Of a stretch of DNA of 7,659 nucleotides, positions 1-6,274 are shown one piece after another. This stretch comes from Gemmatimonadota bacterium (GTDB lineage: Bacteria > Gemmatimonadota > Gemmatimonadetes > Longimicrobiales > Longimicrobiaceae), in assembly GCA_019240375.1 (NCBI GenBank), contig JAFAYN010000322.1, positions 1 to 7,659 of the forward strand, written 5' to 3'. Every line of letters starts with the position of its first letter. Position 1 is the first letter of the stretch. Position numbers and translations under genes: made by a program. A model generated the notes under the pieces. It did not search any database and was not told the DNA's origin. It saw nothing but the letters and a program-made list of their open reading frames with translations.

Positions 1-634
1 TCCCCGCCCCCCCGGAGGCGATCACGGGAATCCCCACCGCGGACGACACCGCCCGGATCAGCTCCAGGTCGTACCCACTTCGGGTCCCGTCGCTGTCCAT
101 GGAGGTGAGCAGGATCTCCCCCGCCCCCAGCTCCTCCACCCGCCGCGCCCACCCCACCGCGTCCACCCCGGCGGGCCGGCGCCCCCCGTGCGTGAACACC
201 TCCCACCCCGACGCCATCCCCGCGGAAGAAGCACGGCGGGCGTCGATCGCCACCACCACGCACTGCGAGCCAAAGTGGTCGGCGGCGCGCGCCACCAGCT
301 CCGGGTCCTGCAGCGCGGCGGTGTTCACCGACACCTTGTCGGCGCCGGCGCCCAGGATGGCTACGAAGTCGTCCACCGAGCGGACGCCGCCCCCCACCGT
401 GAAGGGGATGAACACCGAGTCGGCCGTGCGGCGGATCATGTCCAGCGTCGCGGCGCGCCCCTCGTGCGAGGCGGTGATGTCCAGGAAGCACAGCTCGTCG
501 GCGCGCTCGGCGTCGTAGCGCACCGCCTGCTCCACCGGGTCGCCCGCGTCGCGCAGGCTCTCGAACTGGATCCCCTTCACCACCCGGCCGTCCTTGACGT
601 CCAGGCAGGGGATGATGCGCTTGGCTAGGGCCAT
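1..634 (-). CDS. hisF: Imidazole glycerol phosphate synthase cyclase subunit HisF (3' end cut off)
   Basis: HisF is the (beta/alpha)8-barrel cyclase subunit of IGP synthase. With ammonia delivered by HisH it converts PRFAR to imidazole glycerol phosphate plus AICAR in the cytoplasm. The first 211 residues are present (ATG complement at 632-634); about 40 C-terminal residues of a usual ~250 lie beyond the left edge. Visible family motifs are [16 protein letters not shown] (5-20), LRDAGDPVE (27-35), FLDITAS (50-56), PFTVGGGV (77-84), [10 protein letters not shown] (98-107), VVVAIDA (126-132), [15 protein letters not shown] (170-184) and [10 protein letters not shown] near the edge. Asp12 and Asp131 match the catalytic Asp11 and Asp130 of Thermotoga HisF. 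The start overlaps the end of the dapF-like gene by 10 nt and no clear Shine-Dalgarno is seen, so translation is probably coupled. The C7 run at 7-13 stays in frame. Confidence 0.97.
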   Translation of the reverse strand, partial: MALAKRIIPCLDVKDGRVVKGIQFESLRDAGDPVEQAVRYDAERADELCFLDITASHEGRAATLDMIRRTADSVFIPFTVGGGVRSVDDFVAILGAGADKVSVNTAALQDPELVARAADHFGSQCVVVAIDARRASSAGMASGWEVFTHGGRRPAGVDAVGWARRVEELGAGEILLTSMDSDGTRSGYDLELIRAVSSAVGIPVIASGGAG

Positions 635-1524
635 GAGAGCGTCTTCAGCCGTTCCACCATTCCCGCGGTCAGCGCGCCGCGGTACACACCCTCCACCGGC
701 CCGCGCAGCAGGATCGTCCAGTCCTCGCGCACGACCACGTGCAGCGTCCCACCGGGCATCCTCACCTCCACCTCGCGCTCGGCGATCATCCCGCGCCGAA
801 CCGACGCGGCGGCGACCGCGCAGGCGCTGGAGCCGGAGGCCGTGGTCTCCCCCGCCCCGCGCTCCCACACCCACGCCTCCACCGCGCCCGGCCCGGCCAC
901 CCGCGCGAACTGCACGTTGGTCCCCCGCGCGAACGAGACGTGGGTCGAGATCTGCGGCGCGCGGCGGCGGAGGTCTTCCACGTCCACCTCGTCCTCGAAG
1001 ACCACGCAGTGCGGGTTCCCCAGCGACACGGTGTTGATCTCCACCCGGTCGCCCGCGGGAAGCTCCAGCAGCTCGCCTCCGGTCTCGCGGTCGGGCCCGG
1101 CCAGCCCCACGTCGGCGCTGCGGAAGGAGGCGGTCCCCATCTCCACCTCCACCTGGAGGACCCCGTCCGCGCCCGCCTCCAGGATGGTCATGGAGACTAC
1201 GCCGGCCAGCGTCTCCACCGTGAAGGGGGCGCCCACCCGGACCTCGCCGTGCTCGTAGAGGTACGCGGCGAAGATGCGCAGCCCGTTGCCGCTCTTCTCG
1301 GCCTCGGAGCCGTCTGGGTTGAAGATGCGCACCCCGAAGTCGGCGGCGTCGGAGGGGACGCGGGCCAGGATCCCGTCTGAGCCCACGCCGGTGTGCCGGT
1401 CGCACACCAGGCGTACGGCGGGCGGGGTCAGGGTGAAGGGGAGGTCGGCCTCGGCGAGGGCGACGTAGTCGTTCCCCAGGCCGTGCCCCTTGTAGATGGC
1501 GGCGCGCGGTTCCATGTCGGCCAT
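625..1524 (-). CDS. dapF: Diaminopimelate epimerase family protein (DapF-like) with both catalytic cysteines replaced by serine
   Basis: A 299-residue member of the DapF family, which normally interconverts L,L- and meso-diaminopimelate for lysine and peptidoglycan. Seen: HGLGNDY (14-20), [13 protein letters not shown] (41-53), [14 protein letters not shown] (68-81), [10 protein letters not shown] (167-176), RGTNVQF (200-206), [14 protein letters not shown] (220-233). By the Haemophilus scheme the substrate-contacting residues are kept: N18, N69, N170, N203, E221, R222 correspond to N11, N64, N157, N190, E208, R209, with identical spacing. The two acid/base cysteines (C73, C217) are Ser78 (codon AGC) and Ser230 (TCC). 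The normal ACGTG becomes ASGSS. Cys235, five residues after Ser230, remains. The reading frame is intact, so this is not obvious decay. The start lies 1 nt after the hisH stop with an AGG 7 nt upstream; the second ATG (M4) is less well placed. Family membership is firm; epimerase activity is uncertain. It could be a divergent DapF or an enzyme with another substrate. Confidence 0.9.
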   Translation of the reverse strand: MADMEPRAAIYKGHGLGNDYVALAEADLPFTLTPPAVRLVCDRHTGVGSDGILARVPSDAADFGVRIFNPDGSEAEKSGNGLRIFAAYLYEHGEVRVGAPFTVETLAGVVSMTILEAGADGVLQVEVEMGTASFRSADVGLAGPDRETGGELLELPAGDRVEINTVSLGNPHCVVFEDEVDVEDLRRRAPQISTHVSFARGTNVQFARVAGPGAVEAWVWERGAGETTASGSSACAVAAASVRRGMIAEREVEVRMPGGTLHVVVREDWTILLRGPVEGVYRGALTAGMVERLKTLSWP

Positions 1525-1525
1525 G

Positions 1526-2152
1526 TCAGAGCCTGCTGAAGTTGCCCAGGATGCGGAGCCCGTCCTCCTGACTCTTTTCGGGGTGGAACTGGATCCCCCA
1601 GACGTTGCCGCGCCCCACGATGGAGGCGAACGGGACGTCGTAGGTGCAGCGCCCCAGCACCTCGTCGCCGGGGGCCTGCTGCACCGCGTAGCTGTGCACG
1701 TGGTAGAAGTAGCGCGGCTCCGGGCCGGCCACCCCGCGCAGCACCGGGTCCGCTCCGGCGCCGGGGGTGAACTCCACCGCGTTCCACCCCACGTGCGGGA
1801 GGTGCAGACCGGTGCGCAGCCGCTCCACCTGGCCGGGGAGGAGCCCCAGCCCGGGGACGTCCGGCGCCTCCTCGCTCCCCTCGAACAGGAGCTGCATCCC
1901 CACGCAGATCCCCAGGAAGGGGCGCCCGGCGGCGACGTGCCCGCGCACCACCTCGCCCAGCCCGCCCGCCTCCAGCCGGGTCATGCACTGGCCGAAGTGC
2001 CCCTGCCCGGGGAGGACCAGCCGCCCGGCGCCCGCGGCCTCCGCGGGATCGGAGGTCAGGGTCACCTCCGCCCCCTGGTGCTCGAACGCCTTGACCACCG
2101 AGCGCAGGTTGCCGGCGCCGTAGTCCAGCACCGTGACGCGCGGGGTGCTCAC
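1526..2152 (-). CDS. hisH: Imidazole glycerol phosphate synthase glutaminase subunit HisH
   Basis: HisH is the class I glutamine amidotransferase partner of HisF. It hydrolyses glutamine and channels ammonia through the HisF barrel. The 208-residue product is of normal length. It has [12 protein letters not shown] (8-19), the oxyanion-strand motif [11 protein letters not shown] (47-57), the nucleophile elbow [13 protein letters not shown] with Cys83, PHVGWN (119-124), YFYHVHSY (148-155) and [10 protein letters not shown] with His190 and Glu192, so the Cys-His-Glu triad is complete. The start is GTG at 2150-2152. It overlaps the hisB TGA by 4 nt (GTGA) and has AAGGG 6 nt upstream. The same frame stays open far upstream but that stretch is antisense-like readthrough under hisB. 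Sitting two genes before hisF, it implies a normal HisHF complex. Confidence 0.97.
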   Translation of the reverse strand: MSTPRVTVLDYGAGNLRSVVKAFEHQGAEVTLTSDPAEAAGAGRLVLPGQGHFGQCMTRLEAGGLGEVVRGHVAAGRPFLGICVGMQLLFEGSEEAPDVPGLGLLPGQVERLRTGLHLPHVGWNAVEFTPGAGADPVLRGVAGPEPRYFYHVHSYAVQQAPGDEVLGRCTYDVPFASIVGRGNVWGIQFHPEKSQEDGLRILGNFSRL

Positions 2153-2745
2153 AGCGCGCCCTTGGTGGAGGGGACCGTTTCCGCGCGGCGCGGGTCGATG
2201 CGGGTGGCGGCGTCCAGCGCGCGCGCCGCGGCCTTGAACGTGGCCTCCACCACGTGGTGCGCGTTGTCGCCGCGGAGCCCGTCCAGGTGCATGGTCAGCC
2301 GCGCCTCCATGGCGAAGGCGCGCCAGAACTCGGCGGCGAGCGCCGCGTCGAAGTCGCCGATGCGTGGCTGGTTGGCCGGGAGCGGGACGTCGTAGTGCAG
2401 GAAGGGGCGCCCGGACACGTCCACCACGGCGCGGGTCAGCGCCTCGTCCAGCGGAACGGTGGCGTCGGCGTAGCGGACGATCCCGCGCTTGTCCCCCAGC
2501 GCTTCCAGGAAGGCGCCGCCCAGGACGATCCCCACGTCCTCGACGGTGTGGTGCGCGTCGATGTGCAGGTCTCCCTCGCACTCCACCGCCAGGTCGAACA
2601 TCCCGTGGCGGGCCAGGGCGTCGAGCATGTGGTCGAAGAAGCCGACGCCGGTGCGGACCTCGGCGTTGCCGGTGCCGTCCAGGTCGATGCGCACGGTGAT
2701 CCGCGTCTCGCGGGTGCTGCGGGTCCTCGCGCCGGTGCGTGCCAT
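2149..2745 (-). CDS. hisB: Imidazoleglycerol-phosphate dehydratase HisB
   Basis: This is the monofunctional IGP dehydratase, the manganese enzyme that removes water from imidazole glycerol phosphate to give imidazole acetol phosphate. The product has 198 residues, the normal size for a dehydratase without the N-terminal phosphatase domain found in enterobacterial HisB. Motifs are [12 protein letters not shown] (15-26), [17 protein letters not shown] (32-48), the first metal-binding block [14 protein letters not shown] (59-72; His65, His66, Glu69), [10 protein letters not shown] (111-120), and the second block [19 protein letters not shown] (159-177; His163, His164, Glu167). The ATG at 2743-2745 has GGGGAG 6 nt upstream; the last base of the hisC TAG stop is the first G of that site. 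A much longer in-frame opening upstream lacks hisB similarity and underlies hisC. Histidinol-phosphate phosphatase must be encoded elsewhere. Confidence 0.97.
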   Translation of the reverse strand: MARTGARTRSTRETRITVRIDLDGTGNAEVRTGVGFFDHMLDALARHGMFDLAVECEGDLHIDAHHTVEDVGIVLGGAFLEALGDKRGIVRYADATVPLDEALTRAVVDVSGRPFLHYDVPLPANQPRIGDFDAALAAEFWRAFAMEARLTMHLDGLRGDNAHHVVEATFKAAARALDAATRIDPRRAETVPSTKGAL

Positions 2746-2756
2746 TCGGTTCTCCC

Positions 2757-3869
2757 CTATCCTCCCGTCACGATGTCGCGGAGCGCTTCCAGGAACTCCC
2801 CGGTCTCCTCCGGTGTCCCGGCGTTGACGCGCAGGCAGCCGGCGAGCATCGGATACTTCGACACGTCGCGCACCAGGATCCCGTGCTCTTCCAGCAGCCG
2901 GTCGAAGACCCGGGTGTGGATGAGCCCTTCGCGCTCCACCCGGAACAGGACGAAGTTGGCGCCGCTGGGGAAGGCTCGGATCCCTGGGATCTGGCGCAGC
3001 CCCTCGTACAGCCGGTCGCGCTCGCGGCGGATGGCCTCGATCTGCGGCTCCAGCAGGTCGGCGGCGCGCAGCACCTCGGCGGCGGCGACCTCGGTGAAGA
3101 AGTTGATGTTGTACGGGAGCTTGGCCTTGTTCACCTCGGTGACCAGCGCGGGGTCGCCGAGGAGGTAGCCTGCGCGAAGGCCGGCGAGCGCCATCGCCTT
3201 GCTGAAGGTGCGCAGCACCACCACGCGGGGGCGCCCGGCCAGCAGGGGGATCGCGTCGTACCCGCCGAACTCGACGTACGCCTGGTCGAGCAGGACCAGC
3301 GCGTCGGTCTCGTCGTGGATGCGCTCGATCTCCTCGCGGGTGAGCGCAGAGCCGGTGGGGTTGTTGGGGGTGCAGAGCACCACGATGGCGGCGCCGGACT
3401 CCCTGGCCGCGGCGACGATGGCGTCCACGTCGAAGCGCAGCTCTTCGTCCAGCGGGACGGACACCACGCGCCCGCCGTTCACCTCGGCCATCAGGCGGTA
3501 CAGGGTGAAGGTCGGCTCGGGGACCACCACCGGCGTCCCCTCTCCCACCACCACGGCGAAGAAGGACTGGATCAGCTCGTTGGAGCCGTTGGCGACCAGG
3601 ATCCCCTCGGCGGGCCACCCCGTCGCCTGTGCCACGGCGGAGATGAAGTTGCTGGCGACGAAGGGCGGATAGCGGTTCCAGGGGCGGTCCGCCAGCCTTT
3701 CAGCGATGCGCTGCTTGATCTGGTCAGGTACGTCGTACGGGCTCTCGTTCTGGTTGAGCTTCACCCGCGGCTCGTAGGGGCGCAGGGTGTAGGCTCCCAG
3801 CTCGCGTACCTGGGGCTTGACGTGCTTCAGGGCGGCTTCGGTGCTCTGGTCTGCCTGGTTCTTCAGCAT
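2757..3869 (-). CDS. hisC: Histidinol-phosphate aminotransferase HisC
   Basis: HisC is a PLP-dependent fold-type I aminotransferase that converts imidazole acetol phosphate and glutamate to L-histidinol phosphate and 2-oxoglutarate. The 370-residue product has the usual N-terminal region with LRPYEP (29-34) and [12 protein letters not shown] (37-48), then ANGSNELI (93-100), TPNNPTG (167-173), LDQAYVEF (194-201) with Asp195 and Tyr198 for the cofactor, and [14 protein letters not shown] (222-235) with Lys224 as the Schiff-base lysine. LRVNAGT (346-352) carries the substrate-carboxylate arginine Arg347. I chose the ATG at 3867-3869. An in-frame ATG at 3936-3938 adds 23 residues without family similarity and lies inside the promoter-like dyad. 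The ribosome site is weak (AAGAAG close to the start). This is the first gene of the his cluster here, 174 nt after purA. Confidence 0.96.
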   Translation of the reverse strand: MLKNQADQSTEAALKHVKPQVRELGAYTLRPYEPRVKLNQNESPYDVPDQIKQRIAERLADRPWNRYPPFVASNFISAVAQATGWPAEGILVANGSNELIQSFFAVVVGEGTPVVVPEPTFTLYRLMAEVNGGRVVSVPLDEELRFDVDAIVAAARESGAAIVVLCTPNNPTGSALTREEIERIHDETDALVLLDQAYVEFGGYDAIPLLAGRPRVVVLRTFSKAMALAGLRAGYLLGDPALVTEVNKAKLPYNINFFTEVAAAEVLRAADLLEPQIEAIRRERDRLYEGLRQIPGIRAFPSGANFVLFRVEREGLIHTRVFDRLLEEHGILVRDVSKYPMLAGCLRVNAGTPEETGEFLEALRDIVTGG

Positions 3870-3932
3870 ACTTCTTTTTGGACTGCTCGTTTGGGCATGT
3901 CCCCCTGGCGGGGGCCGGGCTGCGGCGCCGTA

Positions 3933-3953
3933 GCACATGATACCACCATGTGC
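3933..3953 (-). promoter_or_regulatory. Candidate hisC promoter (extended -10) inside a 21-bp dyad, possible operator
   Basis: On the minus strand a 7-bp inverted repeat GCACATG / CATGTGC with a 7-nt spacer encloses TGG-TATCAT, an extended -10 element (5 of 6 to TATAAT, hexamer at 3937-3942). No acceptable -35 lies 16-18 nt upstream, which fits an extended -10 promoter. Predicted transcription start is near 3931, giving a leader of about 62 nt to the hisC ATG. The overlap of dyad and -10 would suit a repressor. The elements are seen; the function is inferred. Confidence 0.42.
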
Positions 3954-3959
3954 AACGGC

Positions 3960-4003
3960 GGCGAGCCCCGCAAACTGCGCGGGTCTCGCCCCTTCGGGCT
4001 CGC
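3960..4003 (-). other. Competing RNA hairpins in the purA-hisC gap
   Basis: Three segments share one partner. The segment at 3960-3971 pairs with 3979-3990 (6 bp, one mismatch, 5 bp, 7-nt loop). It can instead pair through 3961-3968 with 3996-4003 (8 bp, 27-nt loop). A small 4-bp stem (3988-3991 with 3996-3999, loop CTTC) competes with the latter. No U-run follows on the minus strand, so neither form looks like an intrinsic terminator. The rest of the 174-nt gap (3870-4043) has no gene that I can support. A run of histidine codons, as in classic his leader peptides, is absent. Confidence 0.35.
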
Positions 4004-4033
4004 ATCCCTCACGCGGGCCCCGTGCCGTCGCGG

Positions 4034-4056
4034 GCGCTCCTTTTTAGTGGGAGCGC
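4034..4056 (-). other. Small hairpin spanning the purA stop codon
   Basis: Arms GCGCTCC (4034-4040) and GGAGCGC (4050-4056) are perfect complements with a 9-nt loop that contains the purA TAA (4044-4046). On the minus strand no U-run follows. It may protect the purA 3' end or weakly slow transcription, but it is not a convincing terminator. Read-through from purA into the his genes is therefore possible. Confidence 0.3.
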
Positions 4057-5339
4057 TCCACGTGGATGATCTGGTCCCGGCGGGTGCCTACCGACACGTA
4101 CCAGATCGGCACCTCGGTCAGCTCCTCCAGCCTGCGCAGGTAGGCCTGCGCGGCTTCGGGGAGGTCTTCCCAGCGGCGCGCTTCCCTCGTGGAGGTCTGC
4201 CAGCCCGGGAGGGTCTCGTAGACCGGCTCGGCCTCTTCCAGAAGCCCCAGGTCGCCGGGGAAGTCGTCCATCTCCTGTCCGGCGGCGCGGTAGCCCACGG
4301 CGATCTTCAGCTCTTCCAGCGTGTCGAGCACGTCCAGCTTGGTGACGGCCAGGCCGGTGAGCCCGTTCACCCTCGCGGCGTAGCGCACCACCACGGCGTC
4401 GAACCAGCCGCAGCGCCTGGGGCGCCCGGTGGTGGCGCCGAACTCGCCGCCCAGCTCGCGGACGTGCTCCTGCATGGGCGAGGGGAACTCGGTGGGGAGC
4501 GGCCCGGCGCCCACGCGGGTGGTGTACGCCTTGACCACGCCCACCACCGAGTCGATGGCCGTGGGCCCGATCCCCACTCCCAGCCCGGCGCCGCCGGCGG
4601 TGGTGTTGGACGAGGTGACGTACGGGTAGGTGCCGTGGTCCACGTCCAGCAGGGCACCCTGCGCCCCCTCCAGCAGCACCTTCTTCCCGGCCTTCAGGGC
4701 GTCGTGGATCACCCTCCCGGTGTCCACCGAGATCGCCATGAGCCGGTCGCGGATCCCCAGCACCTCGGCCACCAGCCCGTCCGCTTCCACGCGTTCGTCG
4801 GAGCCCATGAACTCCAGGCGCGAGTTGACGCGCTCGGCGGCACGGCGCAACGAGGCTTCCACCCGGGCGGCGTCGCGCAGGTCGGCCACGCGGATCCCCT
4901 GGCGGGCGACCTTGTCCTCGTACGCCGGCCCGATCCCCCGCCCCGTGGTCCCGATCTTCCCCGTCCCGCGCAGCGCCTCGGAGGCGCGGTCCAGGACCTT
5001 GTGATACGACAGGAGGAGGTGGGCGCGTCCGCTGACCCCCACCCGCCCCTCGGCGTCGATCCCGCGCGCGGTGAGCGCGTCCAGCTCCTCGAAGAACTGG
5101 AAGGGGTCCATCACCACCCCGTTCCCCAGGTAGCAGCGGCGCTCGGGGTGCAGGATCCCGGAGGGGATCTGGTGGAGGATGAACTCCTCGTCCCCCACGT
5201 GCACGGTGTGGCCCGCGTTCGCGCCGCCCTGGTAGCGGGCCACGATGTCGACGTCCTCGGCGAGCACGTCGACGATCTTTCCCTTCCCCTCGTCGCCCCA
5301 CTGGGAGCCGACGATCACGACACAGCGATGCTCGTTCAT
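4044..5339 (-). CDS. purA: Adenylosuccinate synthetase PurA
   Basis: PurA joins IMP and aspartate, using GTP, to make adenylosuccinate, the committed step to AMP. The 431-residue product has the normal bacterial length. Motifs are the GTP-binding loop GSQWGDEGKGKIVD (11-24) with the catalytic Asp15, GGANAGHTV (38-46) with His43, the IMP-binding block GTTGRGIGPAYEDK (130-143), EGAQGALLDVDHGTYP (224-239), TSSNTTAGGA (242-251), GVGIGP (254-259), RVGAGPLPTE (275-284), TTGRPRRCGWFD (303-314), and the guanine-specificity segment TKLDVLD (333-339). The ATG at 5337-5339 is chosen because family similarity begins there; 13 upstream in-frame codons are not conserved-looking. No strong Shine-Dalgarno is visible. 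It has its own promoter and a structured leader. Its product pathway is linked to the neighbouring his operon, because AICAR released by HisHF feeds back into IMP. Confidence 0.98.
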   Translation of the reverse strand: MNEHRCVVIVGSQWGDEGKGKIVDVLAEDVDIVARYQGGANAGHTVHVGDEEFILHQIPSGILHPERRCYLGNGVVMDPFQFFEELDALTARGIDAEGRVGVSGRAHLLLSYHKVLDRASEALRGTGKIGTTGRGIGPAYEDKVARQGIRVADLRDAARVEASLRRAAERVNSRLEFMGSDERVEADGLVAEVLGIRDRLMAISVDTGRVIHDALKAGKKVLLEGAQGALLDVDHGTYPYVTSSNTTAGGAGLGVGIGPTAIDSVVGVVKAYTTRVGAGPLPTEFPSPMQEHVRELGGEFGATTGRPRRCGWFDAVVVRYAARVNGLTGLAVTKLDVLDTLEELKIAVGYRAAGQEMDDFPGDLGLLEEAEPVYETLPGWQTSTREARRWEDLPEAAQAYLRRLEELTEVPIWYVSVGTRRDQIIHVERSH

Positions 5340-5382
5340 CAGACACGTTCCCGGGTGTGCGGGCGCCAGTGCCCACAAGAAA

Positions 5383-5414
5383 AGCGGTCCCGACCAGTGC
5401 TTGGCGGGACCGCT
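5383..5414 (-). terminator. Terminator-like hairpin in the purA leader (candidate attenuator)
   Basis: Perfect 10-bp arms AGCGGTCCCG (5383-5392) and CGGGACCGCT (5405-5414) enclose a further 3-bp stem (CCA/TGG) after one bulged base, with a 5-nt loop. On the minus strand the stem is followed by TTTTCTT. The shape is that of an intrinsic terminator. It begins about 15 nt after the predicted purA start point and ends about 43 nt before the ATG. No antiterminator partner is obvious. It could instead be a stabilising 5' stem. Confidence 0.55.
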
Positions 5415-5434
5415 CGCTGACGTATCCTAGGGCG

Positions 5435-5463
5435 AATGTAGGCCGCACGCTCGGGCGTGTCAA
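5435..5463 (-). promoter_or_regulatory. purA promoter, sigma70-type
   Basis: On the minus strand a perfect TTGACA (-35, 5458-5463) is separated by exactly 17 nt from TACATT (-10, 5435-5440; 4 of 6). The predicted start is A at 5428, giving an 89-nt leader before the purA ATG. It is the best promoter match in the window. Confidence 0.7.
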
Positions 5464-5521
5464 CGGGCGCTCCGCGGCAGGGCGCGGAGTGGTTGATGCG
5501 GGAATCCGGCGCTCGTTTTCC

Positions 5522-5550
5522 TTGTGCCGTGCCACCGGACGGCTTATCTA
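5522..5550 (+). promoter_or_regulatory. Weak candidate promoter for the secreted-protein gene
   Basis: TTGTGC (5522-5527), a 17-nt spacer and TATCTA (5545-5550) lie about 60 nt before the ATG at 5609. Each hexamer matches consensus at only three positions, so this is a tentative call. Most of the remaining 5340-5608 intergenic stretch holds the purA promoter and leader on the other strand. Confidence 0.25.
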
Positions 5551-5608
5551 GACCCTCTGCAGTCTCCCGCGCAGCCGTCCTTCCTCCCACGATCCGGAGC
5601 CACGTCCC

Positions 5609-6211
5609 ATGTGTACTGTCGCACTCGTCGTGCGCCGCGCTCTCCTGTCGGCGACCCTTCCGCTCCTGCTGGCCCTTCCGTTCGGCGCCGCGGCGCAGGG
5701 CGCTCCCGCCGGGCGCGCTCCGGGCTCCCCGCCCGCCGGCTCCCCCTGCTCGGTCCTGGCCACGGGCGGCACGGTGTTCGACGCTTCGGAGTGCGCGCAG
5801 CTCGCCGCCACCGGGATGGTGGTGCGCTGGACGCTCGTCGCGGGGCGGACGTACGCGTGGAAAATCGTCACCGCGCCCGCGACCTCCTCCGACCGTACCT
5901 CCCGCGCCATGCCGGTCGCGCTGATCCGCGCGGACGACCGCTCGGTGGTGGCGCGGACGGTCACGGCCCCGGACGGGAGCTTCCGCCTGGCCGTTCCGGC
6001 GGGGGCGAGCGGGGAGATGCGGCTGGTGGGCTTCCCCTGGACCGGCGCCGCGCCACCGGCGGAGACGGTGGTGTGCAACGGCGCGGGCGACTGCTTCGAC
6101 TACTGCCCGCTCCCCTCCATCCCCACCACGCTGGAACCGATGTGCGCGGAGGACCCCGGGCTGGTGCTGTTCGTGGCGCGCCCGCGGCCCGGGGGTGCGG
6201 GTCCGCGGTAG
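5609..6211 (+). CDS. Secreted protein of unknown function with six cysteines in the mature part
   Basis: I do not recognise this 200-residue protein. Residues 1-29 form a typical Sec signal peptide: a basic pair RR (9-10), a hydrophobic stretch (11-25), and AAA-QG as likely cleavage near 29/30. A Pro/Gly/Ala-rich linker follows (31-46). The mature part has Cys47, Cys62, Cys156, Cys162, Cys166 and Cys179, an even number suited to three disulfides. Residues 103-140 (VALIRADD, then TVTAPDGSFRLAVPAG) resemble the beta-sandwich of carboxypeptidase-regulatory-like or CNA-B-like repeats, where an xDGxFxLxxPxG turn is typical; this is an inference from pattern only. The C-terminus (VCNGAGDCFDYC, then a proline-rich part) is not familiar. 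The ATG has GGAG 9 nt upstream. It is a single gene, divergent from purA and convergent with the SRPBCC gene. Codon use is GC-rich like its neighbours. Confidence 0.8.
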   Translation: MCTVALVVRRALLSATLPLLLALPFGAAAQGAPAGRAPGSPPAGSPCSVLATGGTVFDASECAQLAATGMVVRWTLVAGRTYAWKIVTAPATSSDRTSRAMPVALIRADDRSVVARTVTAPDGSFRLAVPAGASGEMRLVGFPWTGAAPPAETVVCNGAGDCFDYCPLPSIPTTLEPMCAEDPGLVLFVARPRPGGAGPR

Positions 6212-6226
6212 CCCACGCTTCCTCCA

Positions 6227-6255
6227 GGAGCCGGACGGCGGGTCCGTCCGGCTCC
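6227..6255. terminator. Hairpin between convergent genes
   Basis: A perfect 12-bp inverted repeat (6227-6238 with 6244-6255) has a 5-nt loop (CGGGT). It lies 16 nt after the stop of the secreted-protein gene and 20 nt from the end of the convergent SRPBCC gene, the usual place for a shared terminator. No U-run follows on either strand, so it would be a non-canonical terminator or a 3'-end stabilising structure. Confidence 0.5.
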
Positions 6256-6274
6256 GGAGCGGCCCCACCCGCCC

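Noticed and set aside
7..13. Run of seven C as a possible frameshift in hisF
   Set aside because: The reading frame continues correctly through it into the conserved IASGGAG motif.
3870..3938. A 23-codon N-terminal extension of hisC, or a his leader peptide from the ATG at 3936-3938
   Set aside because: There are no consecutive His codons, no Shine-Dalgarno, and the ATG lies inside the predicted promoter dyad. The extension has no HisC similarity.
5383..5414. T-box-like element (GGGACCGC resembles part of an antiterminator bulge)
   Set aside because: Only about 15 nt lie upstream of it, so there is no Stem I or specifier loop, and purA is not a usual T-box target.
2739..5420. An 893-codon open frame on the plus strand running across hisC, the intergenic gap and purA
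   Set aside because: It is antisense to two certain genes, shows no family motif and is His/Gly/Val-rich in the way expected of the complement of GC-rich codons. Long antisense frames are common in such DNA.
4009..5535. A 508-codon minus-strand frame overlapping purA in another frame
   Set aside because: Composition is Arg/Gly/Ala-rich and lacks motifs, while purA in the other frame is complete and fully recognisable.
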